DNA from: Streptomyces sp. NRRL S-646
GTDB lineage: Bacteria; Actinomycetota; Actinomycetes; Streptomycetales; Streptomycetaceae
Reading direction: 5' to 3'
Assembly (NCBI RefSeq): GCF_000720765.1
Contig: NZ_JODC01000007.1
Location: 186,001-250,000, forward strand
Length of the DNA stretch: 64,000 bases
In this document: piece by piece, positions 57,768-64,000 of the stretch
Numbering within the stretch: position 1 is the first letter of the stretch
Layout of the letters: each line of letters starts with the position of its first letter
Notes under the pieces: generated by a model
Databases searched by the model: none
What the model was told of the DNA's origin: nothing
Seen by the model: the letters and a program-made list of their open reading frames with translations, nothing else
Translations under genes and position numbers: made by a program

Positions 57768-57872
57768 TCAGGCCTCCGCTCGGCCGAGAAGGCACAGACC
57801 GGCCCGGACACTGCCGCGCACCTTCGCGCAGGGCTCAGCACGCAGAGCGCCGACGGACAGGACGTCAGTCAC
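57768..57872 (-). CDS. 34-codon duplicate of the deacylase 5' end
   Basis: A short frame from GTG 57872 encodes VTDVLSVGALRAEPCAKVRG and then diverges. It matches the start of the downstream deacylase (MTDALSIGALCAEPGTKVRG). It overlaps the oxidase stop and ends six bases before the deacylase ATG. It looks like a partial tandem duplication and may act only to couple translation. Its product may have no function. Confidence 0.6.
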   Translation of the reverse strand: MTDVLSVGALRAEPCAKVRGSVRAGLCLLGRAEA

Positions 57873-58980
57873 GGCGGAAGTCGGTGGGCTGCGGCGAGGT
57901 GCCGTCGAGGGCGAGGTCGGCGGCGATGTCGCCGAAGGCGGGCGAGAGCTTGAAGCCGTGGCCGGAGAATCCGGCGAGCAGGACGACGTTCTCGGCGCCG
58001 GGCAGCGGGCCGACCAGCGGGCGGCTGCTCTCGGTGTAGCCCTCCATGTAGACGGAGAGGCGGATCGGGTCGGGGTCGAGGTCCGGCAGGTAGCGGCCGA
58101 TCAGCTCGGTGAAGATCTCCAGCTCCGCCGGCTCCACCGTCCGGTCCAGCCGGTTCGGGTCACCGGCCGGGCGGTGCAGGGCGCGGGAGAGGCCGAGCTT
58201 CACGGAGACGCCGTCCGGGGAGGGCAGGCCGTAGCAGTGGGTGGGCGCGGTGCGGATGAAGGCCGGGCGCTCCTCGCCGGACCAGGCGTCGACGGTGGGC
58301 ACGTACCAGGCGCTGATCAGCCGTCGGACGTCCACCTCCCACGGCAGGTCCGGCAGCAGGTCGTTGACCCACGGGCCGGGGCTGACCACGGCCGCGTCGA
58401 AGCGCTCGGATCCGGTGTCGGTGCGGATCTCCACGCCGTTCGGGAGAGGGACGATCTCACGGACTGTGGTGTAGCGGTGGATACGCGCGCCCAGTTGCTC
58501 GGCGCGGCGGGCGGCGGTCTGGATCGTCAGCTCGGGTCGGATGAAGCCGGCCCGGCGGTCCAGTACGGCCGCGTCGCCGTCCTCGATGCGGAACTGCGGG
58601 AAGCGCTTCGCCAGGGATTCCGCGTCGAGCACCTCGTGGTCCAGGCCGTGCTCGGCGATGGACTGAAGGACGGTGGCCATCTGCTGGTGTGCGGTCGGGC
58701 CCATCAGCAGGCAGCCGGTCAGGCGGCGCAGTTCGCGGCCGGTCTCCTGCTGGAGCTGTTCCCACAGTCCGTCCGCGTGCTGGAGCAGCGGCACATAGCG
58801 GGAGTCCTCGAAGTGGGCGCTGCGGAAGATCCGGGTCTCGCCGCCGGCGGCGCCGCGGTCGTGGCCCGGGGCGAAGCGGTCGTAGCCGACCACCTCCGCT
58901 CCGCGGGCCGCCAGGCGCCAGGCGGCCTGGCAGCCCATCGTTCCGACGCCGACGACGGCAACGCGCTTGCTGGCTGACAC
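57865..58980 (-). CDS. Monomeric sarcosine oxidase/N-methyltryptophan oxidase-like flavoenzyme
   Basis: 371-aa FAD amine oxidase of the MSOX/SolA family. RVAVVGVGTMGCQAAWRLAA is the FAD-binding motif and LLAGFSGHGFKLSPAFGDIA the conserved C-terminal loop. The Cys that covalently binds FAD in MSOX (QCMY context) is Ser here (LSVY), so flavin is probably not linked at that site. GTG 58980 has GAAAGGA upstream. First gene of the large catabolic operon, facing an IclR regulator. Confidence 0.9.
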   Translation of the reverse strand: MSASKRVAVVGVGTMGCQAAWRLAARGAEVVGYDRFAPGHDRGAAGGETRIFRSAHFEDSRYVPLLQHADGLWEQLQQETGRELRRLTGCLLMGPTAHQQMATVLQSIAEHGLDHEVLDAESLAKRFPQFRIEDGDAAVLDRRAGFIRPELTIQTAARRAEQLGARIHRYTTVREIVPLPNGVEIRTDTGSERFDAAVVSPGPWVNDLLPDLPWEVDVRRLISAWYVPTVDAWSGEERPAFIRTAPTHCYGLPSPDGVSVKLGLSRALHRPAGDPNRLDRTVEPAELEIFTELIGRYLPDLDPDPIRLSVYMEGYTESSRPLVGPLPGAENVVLLAGFSGHGFKLSPAFGDIAADLALDGTSPQPTDFRRD

Positions 58981-59135
58981 GAAGGTTCCTTTCGTACGCC
59001 GGGGGCAGAAGTGCTGAACGCCCGGTATGCGGACTCTTGGCTTCCGGCGGAGGCGGCCGCTGCGGATTCGGCGGCTACGAGGTCGCGTCTGGCGCTGTCC
59101 GGAGCGATGGGCTCAGGTCGCTCTCTTGAAGGACC

Positions 59136-59152
59136 GTGCCACATTGTGGAAC
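59136..59152. promoter_or_regulatory. Candidate IclR operator
   Basis: GTGCCACATTGTGGAAC is a 17-bp near-perfect palindrome (core CCACA-T-TGTGG), followed by TAGAAT (59160-59165), a possible -10. It lies between the divergent oxidase operon and the IclR gene and fits the size of IclR sites. Confidence 0.55.
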
Positions 59153-59246
59153 GCTGTGCTAGAATCTGGCACGAGCTTGACAGTGGCTTTCGGAGGGAGT
59201 CAAGGGGTGTGCGCTAGGGATCCGCAGAGTTAACGGGGGAAATCAG

Positions 59247-60002
59247 ATGGAAATGAAGAGCGTCACGAGGTCACTGCGGATCCTTGAGGCAGTGGCGCAG
59301 CACCAGCCGGTGACCGTGGGGGAACTGACCAAACTCTTCGGGCTGCCCAAGTCGACCGTGCAGCGCACCCTGGTCACGCTCAGCGAGGCGGGATGGCTGC
59401 GCGCGAACCGCAAGGACACGACACGCTGGGAGATCGGCGCCCGGGTGCTCGCCGTCCGGCCTGCGGCACTTCAGGGATCGAGCCTGTTCGCGGCCGCGCG
59501 GGAGCCGATGATCCGGCTGCGGGACGCGGTGAACGAGACCATCCACCTGTCGGTGCCGGACGCCTTGCAGTGCATGGTGGTCGTGGACCGGGTGGACTGC
59601 GATCACGCGGTACGGACCTTCCACACCATCGGCGACACGTCGCCGCTGCACGCCACGGCCACGGGGCGCGCGATTCTCGCGCATCTGCCCCCGGCCGACG
59701 TGGACGAACTCATCTCGCGCGGCCTGGAGAGCTACAGCGAGGACACACCGGCCGACGCGGATGCGCTCCGTGCGGAGCTGCAGCGGGTCCGGGCCGACGG
59801 CTACTCCGTCAACCGCAACCAGTACCGGCCCGACGTCTGCGCCGTGGCCGCGGCGATCCTGGACGACGACGGCACGACGCCGCTTGCCTCGGTGGCCGTG
59901 TCCATGCCGGATTCCCGCTACGAGGCCGAGCACCTGCCGGAGTTGGGCCGGCTGGTGGCGGACACGGCGACGGAGATCGGAGCGCGGCGCCGGGGGGCGT
60001 GA
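59247..60002 (+). CDS. IclR-family transcriptional regulator
   Basis: 251-aa regulator. The N-terminal winged helix (VTVGELTKLFGLPKSTVQRT) and C-terminal ligand domain (SPLHATATGRAILAHLP, GYSVNRNQYRPDVCAVAAAI) are typical. ATG 59247 has GGGGGAA upstream. It faces the 12-gene amine catabolic operon across 266 bp and probably controls it in response to a pathway intermediate. Confidence 0.93.
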   Translation: MEMKSVTRSLRILEAVAQHQPVTVGELTKLFGLPKSTVQRTLVTLSEAGWLRANRKDTTRWEIGARVLAVRPAALQGSSLFAAAREPMIRLRDAVNETIHLSVPDALQCMVVVDRVDCDHAVRTFHTIGDTSPLHATATGRAILAHLPPADVDELISRGLESYSEDTPADADALRAELQRVRADGYSVNRNQYRPDVCAVAAAILDDDGTTPLASVAVSMPDSRYEAEHLPELGRLVADTATEIGARRRGA

Positions 60003-60122
60003 GGGGGCGGTTCGGCCGCACCTCAAAGGGTCGCGGGGCTGCCCTGACATGCGGCTCCGCCGCGCGGGCGCGACCAGCCACAGCGCACCCGCAGACAATT
60101 CACCGCACACCCCGCGGAGCGC

Positions 60123-61679
60123 TCAGCTCTTCTGCAGGGCGCGACTCACGCCCGCGATGACGGCCGTCGTCAGCACCCAGCCGAAGGCGATCAGCAGATA
60201 GGCCAGCCACTGGAGGGTGCCGCTCGTCCAGTACCAGGTGGTGCGCTGGCCCAGACCGCCGATCGGGATCAACAGGTCGAGTGTGTAGACGAGGGGCTGG
60301 AACCGCGGCCCCTCGCCCGCCTGCACGCGTGTGGGAGTGTGAGCGCGGAACGTCAGGGTGCCCAGCAGGGTCAGCACGAGCAGCCAGACACCCGCCAGCC
60401 AGGGGCGGTAGCCGTAGCCGACGGTGGCGTCCAACAGCTGCCCCCAGGCGCGGGCCGCCGGCCGCAGCGTGCGCCGCCGGTGCCGCTGCTTGGCCAGCAG
60501 CACCCGGCGGGCGTCGTCGTCGTGGCCGGCCTTGCGGTACCAGCTCGCCAACTGCTCGTACGGCTGGGGGCTGTAGCCGGGGCTGCGTCGTATCCACCGC
60601 AGACGGTGGGCCACGGAGTCCGGCCGCCCCACCGCCTCCCGCCGTTCGCCCGCCACAGCCACCCTGATGGAGCCGTAGACGAAGCCGTCCAGCTCCACCG
60701 TCTGCGGCCAGCTGTGCTCGCTGTCGTGGAGATACGACACCTGTGCGCCCCGCAGATCCACTGTCCCGGACGGCGGGCGGGCGAGGGTGAGGTCGAAGTC
60801 GACGGCCTGCATGAGCATGCAGAGCAGGGCCGGACCGTCGCCGTCGGGTGGCCCGTTCAGGACGGCGCCCTCGAAGGTCACGTTGTCGGAGACCCGGGTG
60901 CCGCGCAGGCGGACGGTGCCGTTCGCGGTGAACCCCCGGGAGAACTCGAGCGTCGAGGCCACGGCGTTGTCCAGGGCGAGGGCAACACCCCGCGGGCCGG
61001 GGCGCTCCAGCCGCGCGCCCCGCATGAACAGCCCGCCCGGCAGCTGCGCCCCCAGCAGCCGGACTTCACCGTGTGCGACGAAGCCGCCCCCGCAGAAGAC
61101 ACCCCCGTCCGTGACCAGGCCACCGGCCGACAGGGCCCACCCCTCGGGCGCGAGCAGTTCTGCCTTGTTCAGGATCACTCCGCCGGTCACATGAGTGTGC
61201 GTGAGGGAGAGAGCGCTGAGCTCCCGGTGGAAGGCGGAGACCGGGCCGGCCTCCACGGTCGACCGGAGCAGGTCGAGACGTCCTTCGATACGGGCCGACC
61301 CGGCTTCGAGCCCGGGCACCCGGCTGCCGGTGATCGCGACGGTCCGGGTCTCGGCCCCGAAGAGGCTGACGTCCTGCTCGAACCAGCAGTCCTCGAACCA
61401 GAGGGGGTGATCGATCCGTGCGCCGGCCAGGTTGATCCGGCCGGAGATCCGCGCGCCCGCGAGGGTCAGAGCGCCCACCGCGCCGGGCTGCGGGGAGTGC
61501 GCACCGAGCAGCAGCGCGACGATCACCTCGGCCCGGACGGTACGCCCGGGACCCCACTGCCCGCCGCCGGCCACCCGGTCGTCCTCGGCCACACCGGACC
61601 GCAGGTCCACGCGGCGCCCTTCGGGGAACGCGTCCCACAACTCTCGTTCCGGTGGAGTCAGTTCGTCGTATGACAGCAC
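60123..61679 (-). CDS. Membrane-associated beta-helix-like protein
   Basis: 518-aa protein. Most of the length is short repeated strands of bactofilin or pentapeptide-like type (LTLAGARISGRINLAGARID, VRLLGAQLPGGLFMRGARLE), forming a predicted right-handed solenoid. A basic linker precedes two C-terminal membrane helices (LAGVWLLVLTLLGTLTF and WLAYLLIAFGWVLTTAVIAG). Homologues are sometimes labelled 'oxidoreductase', but no cofactor motif is seen. Function unknown. Confidence 0.8.
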   Translation of the reverse strand: MLSYDELTPPERELWDAFPEGRRVDLRSGVAEDDRVAGGGQWGPGRTVRAEVIVALLLGAHSPQPGAVGALTLAGARISGRINLAGARIDHPLWFEDCWFEQDVSLFGAETRTVAITGSRVPGLEAGSARIEGRLDLLRSTVEAGPVSAFHRELSALSLTHTHVTGGVILNKAELLAPEGWALSAGGLVTDGGVFCGGGFVAHGEVRLLGAQLPGGLFMRGARLERPGPRGVALALDNAVASTLEFSRGFTANGTVRLRGTRVSDNVTFEGAVLNGPPDGDGPALLCMLMQAVDFDLTLARPPSGTVDLRGAQVSYLHDSEHSWPQTVELDGFVYGSIRVAVAGERREAVGRPDSVAHRLRWIRRSPGYSPQPYEQLASWYRKAGHDDDARRVLLAKQRHRRRTLRPAARAWGQLLDATVGYGYRPWLAGVWLLVLTLLGTLTFRAHTPTRVQAGEGPRFQPLVYTLDLLIPIGGLGQRTTWYWTSGTLQWLAYLLIAFGWVLTTAVIAGVSRALQKS

Positions 61680-61995
61680 ACGGACAGGGTAGTGATCTTT
61701 CCTCGTCGGCGGCCTGCCCCTGCGCGCTCCCGGCCTGGCTCACCTCACCGGGATCGCGAGGTACTGGTACTACAGGAACTCCTCGGGTGCTCCGGTCCTA
61801 CGAGCGTCCCGGCCGCCGCGCGGCGGCCACAACGCCTGAACTGTCCGGCCGGAGCACCGTGTTCGGACGTTGTGTCAGCCGCGCTGCGCGGCAATGCGCC
61901 GATTCGGGGCGCCCGGACGCGGTCCGGTGCCTCTTGCGCAGGTCAGCGCCGCTTGTCACAGTGTCCAGGCAGGCAGGCCGATGCCCGGAGGCTCC
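61680..61995. other. 316-bp divergent intergenic region with cruciform-like repeats
   Basis: GGTGCTCCGG (61786-61795) and CCGGAGCACC (61849-61858) are inverted copies, and GGCCGCCGCGCGGCGGCC (61811-61828) is a perfect palindrome between them. No further gene is seen. The region must hold the promoters of the beta-helix and PucR genes. Confidence 0.6.
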
Positions 61996-63600
61996 ATGTG
62001 TGAGAACGCCGACACGGCAAGCCGTCCGTTGACGGTCGCCGACGCGCTGGCCCTGCCCGTGCTCGCCGCGGGGCAGCCGCAGGTCGTCACCGGGGTGGAC
62101 CGCCTCGACCGGCGGGTGCGCTGGGTCCACATGACCGAACTGACCGACCCGGCGTCCTTCCTCAAGGGCGGCGAACTCGTCCTGACCACCGGCATGCCCC
62201 TGCCCGAGGAACCGGCCGCGGTGCGGCGGTACGTGGACGAACTCGCCGACGTCGGGGCGGCAGCGCTGGTCATCGAGCTGGTACGGCGCTACCACCGGCC
62301 GCCCGAAGCACTTGTCGACGCCTGCCGGGCCCGCGGTCTCCCCCTCGTCACGCTCGCGGCGGACGTCAACTTCCTGGAGGTCACCCAGGTCGTCCATGCC
62401 CTTCTGCTGGGCAACCAGACGGACGCGATGCGCCGTACCCAGCGCATCCACGAGGCGTTCACCGCGCTGACGCTGCGCGGTGCGGGGCCCGAGGACGTGG
62501 TACGCGCGGCGGCGGAGATGAGCGGCCGTACCGTCGTGCTCGAGAACCTGGTGCACCAGGCGCTGATCTGCGAACCCTCCGGCAGCACGATGGAGGAGGC
62601 GCTCACCGGCTGGGAGCAGCGCTCCCGGGGCGTGCCGTCCCGCGAGCGCACCGAGGTGTGCGGCGGCGAGGGCTGGCTCGTCGCGCCGGTGGAGTACCAG
62701 GGCGAGCGCTGGGGCCGCGCCGTGATGCTCCCGGCCCGCAAGGGGGACTTCGGGGCCGAGGACGTCACCGTGCTGGAGCGGACCGCGATGGCCCTGACCA
62801 TCGCCCGCCTCATCCACGCCACCCCCTGGGAACGCACCGCACACCGCAGCGCCCTGCGCGAGCTGGCCGAACAGCGCCACCACTCCCCCGAGGACGCCCG
62901 CGCCCGCTTCGCCGCGCTGGGCCTGCCCGCCGAGGACTGCGGCTTTCTCGCCGTACTGGTGGGCACGCGCGCGGCGGACGACGCTGCGGAGGGCCGGCTG
63001 TCCGAGGAGCTGCGGGCCGCAGGGGTGCCGGCCCTCGTCGGTGTCCTGGCCGCAGGCCGGCTCGGCATCCTTCTCGCCCTGCGCGCCACCCGGCCGTGGC
63101 GGCCGACGGTCGAGCGGCTGAGCCGCACCGCGTTCGCCCTCGATCCGGAGGCGGTGGTGAGCGTCGGCTCCGAGGTCACGCAACTCGCCGACGCCGCCCG
63201 CTCGTTCCGCGAAGCCGGCCGCGCGGCGGAGGCGGCCCTGCCCGGACTGCCCCTGCCCGAGGGCCGTTCCTACCACGAACTGTCCGACATCGGTCTGCGC
63301 CGCCTGCTGTATGCGCTGCGCGAGGACATCCGCGTCCAGGACTATGCCGAACGACAGCTCGGCCGACTCGTCGACCACGACACCCGGCACGGCACGGACC
63401 TGCTGACGACCCTGCGCCACTACCTCGACTCGGCCGGCAACAAGACCACCGCGGCCCGCCGCGGCGACCTGTCCCGGGAGACCGTCTACCAGCGCCTGCG
63501 CACCATCGAGAGGCTGCTGGAGTGCGACCTGGAATCGGGCGAACAGCGCACCGAACTGCATGTGGCGCTGGCCGCCCTGGACGTCATGCGGGCACGTTGA
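61996..63600 (+). CDS. PucR-family transcriptional regulator
   Basis: 534-aa regulator. The N-terminal PucR domain begins TVADALALPVLAAGQPQVVT and contains TELTDPASFLKGGELVLTTG. The C-terminal helix-turn-helix reads LRHYLDSAGNKTTAARRGDL, then SRETVYQRLRTIERLL. Such proteins control purine, amine or amino-acid catabolism. ATG 61996 has CGGAGG upstream. No obvious target lies next to it; the EamA exporter converges from the other side. Confidence 0.93.
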   Translation: MCENADTASRPLTVADALALPVLAAGQPQVVTGVDRLDRRVRWVHMTELTDPASFLKGGELVLTTGMPLPEEPAAVRRYVDELADVGAAALVIELVRRYHRPPEALVDACRARGLPLVTLAADVNFLEVTQVVHALLLGNQTDAMRRTQRIHEAFTALTLRGAGPEDVVRAAAEMSGRTVVLENLVHQALICEPSGSTMEEALTGWEQRSRGVPSRERTEVCGGEGWLVAPVEYQGERWGRAVMLPARKGDFGAEDVTVLERTAMALTIARLIHATPWERTAHRSALRELAEQRHHSPEDARARFAALGLPAEDCGFLAVLVGTRAADDAAEGRLSEELRAAGVPALVGVLAAGRLGILLALRATRPWRPTVERLSRTAFALDPEAVVSVGSEVTQLADAARSFREAGRAAEAALPGLPLPEGRSYHELSDIGLRRLLYALREDIRVQDYAERQLGRLVDHDTRHGTDLLTTLRHYLDSAGNKTTAARRGDLSRETVYQRLRTIERLLECDLESGEQRTELHVALAALDVMRAR

Positions 63601-63610
63601 CACAGCCCTC

Positions 63611-63800
63611 GCGTGCCGTCCTCGACCATGGTCCGGTGTCCCGCAGCGGCATAGCCCGGCCGTCCGCCTGACAACCCACCCCGCGGGGCGCCTCAGCGGC
63701 CGCCCGTGCCGACCATGGCCCGAAAGCCTTCGCCGATACGACCGCCATGCCGCCGCCCACCTCACAACCCACACCGCGGGGCGCCTCAGCGGTTGCCCGT
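63611..63800. repeat. Degenerate ~93-bp tandem repeat after the PucR gene
   Basis: GACCATGG... followed by ...ACAACCCAC and CCGCGGGGCGCCTCAGCGG occurs twice, with the ACAACCC segments at 63671 and 63764 (93 bp apart). The second copy contains the stop codon of the EamA gene. CCCCGCGGGG within it can fold as a hairpin. Confidence 0.7.
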
Positions 63801-64000
63801 GCGTACCGCGCCCACGCTCGCCGTGACGACCAGCGCGATCGCGGCGCACTGCGGCAGCGACAGCGCCTGGCCCAGCACCAGATAGCCCGCCAGAGCGGCA
63901 AGGGCGGGCGCCAGGCTTGTCAGCACCGCGAACGTCGCCGCGGGCAGTCGGCGCAGGGCGAGCAGTTCGAGGGTGTAGGGCAGTGCCGAGCTCAGCAGGG
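63786..64000 (-). CDS. EamA/RhtA-type transporter, C-terminal part only
   Basis: The last ~71 residues of a drug/metabolite transporter: SSALPYTLELLALRRLPAAT, then FAVLTSLAPALAALAGYLVL and GQALSLPQCAAIALVVTASV. These correspond to the last two or three helices of a 10-helix EamA exporter (RhtA type). The 5' part is beyond the window. The stop lies within the tandem repeat. Confidence 0.85.
   Translation of the reverse strand, partial: LLSSALPYTLELLALRRLPAATFAVLTSLAPALAALAGYLVLGQALSLPQCAAIALVVTASVGAVRTGNR

Noticed and set aside
57865..59002. Ectoine degradation as the function of the catabolic operon
   Set aside because: Deacylase, transaminase and dehydrogenase fit, but no M24-type ectoine hydrolase (DoeA/EutD) is present and the transporter is of polyamine type, so only the lower steps match.

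Overview
The window is about 72% GC, and its genes show the start and overlap habits of a Streptomyces (or close actinomycete) chromosome: GTG/ATG starts, many ATGA/GTGA overlaps, leaderless starts, Tat lipoproteins and a class-E-type LAxTG cell-wall protein. It carries more than 50 protein genes. No rRNA, tRNA, CRISPR array, integrase or transposase was seen. Most of it reads as ordinary chromosome with a large metabolic component.

0-20 kb is mixed. It holds a GntR regulator with an amino-acid permease cut by the window edge, a GabP-like permease ending in a strong terminator, an SRPBCC/ArsR pair behind two tandem palindromes, and an ABC exporter under a SoxR-box-like promoter. Then come a UPF0104 membrane protein, an SDR, a crotonase, a decayed FGGY kinase, an MscS channel, a secreted M1 peptidase, monomeric isocitrate dehydrogenase, an AlkX/YcaQ-like DNA repair protein, a YCII protein and an N-formylglutamate amidohydrolase.

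20-31 kb holds a P450 and then the most unusual locus. Three coupled minus-strand genes (cytoplasmic subtilisin-like protease, ECF sigma factor, 171-aa protein) face a plus-strand TPR-CHAT (caspase-like) protein. A membrane-anchored Thr-rich, Cys-rich protein, a large ATPase-LuxR regulator and an astacin-like metalloprotease follow.

31-36 kb has a TetR regulator with two perfect palindromic operators facing a 6PGDH/HIBADH-type reductase, a frameshifted amino-acid permease, a CtaG-like protein, a lipoprotein and a broken hypothetical gene.

36-44.4 kb is a minus-strand sulfur-acquisition cluster: two LLM flavin monooxygenases, a GNAT acetyltransferase, a polar-amino-acid-type ABC transporter and a glutathionyl-hydroquinone-reductase-like protein. 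Three short leader peptides with a (H/A)(I/V)DLxRVxxA(L/I) motif and cysteine codons precede its transcription units and suggest cysteine-responsive attenuation.

45.9-59 kb is a roughly 12-gene minus-strand catabolic operon facing an IclR regulator. It contains a polyamine-type ABC transporter, two AstE/aspartoacylase-like deacylases, a class III aminotransferase, an aldehyde dehydrogenase, an aldo/keto reductase, a HAD hydrolase and two FAD amine oxidases. The set resembles the lower half of ectoine degradation without the ring hydrolase, so it probably takes up and degrades an N-acylated diamine or polyamine. The window ends with a beta-helix-like membrane protein, a PucR regulator and the 3' end of an EamA transporter.
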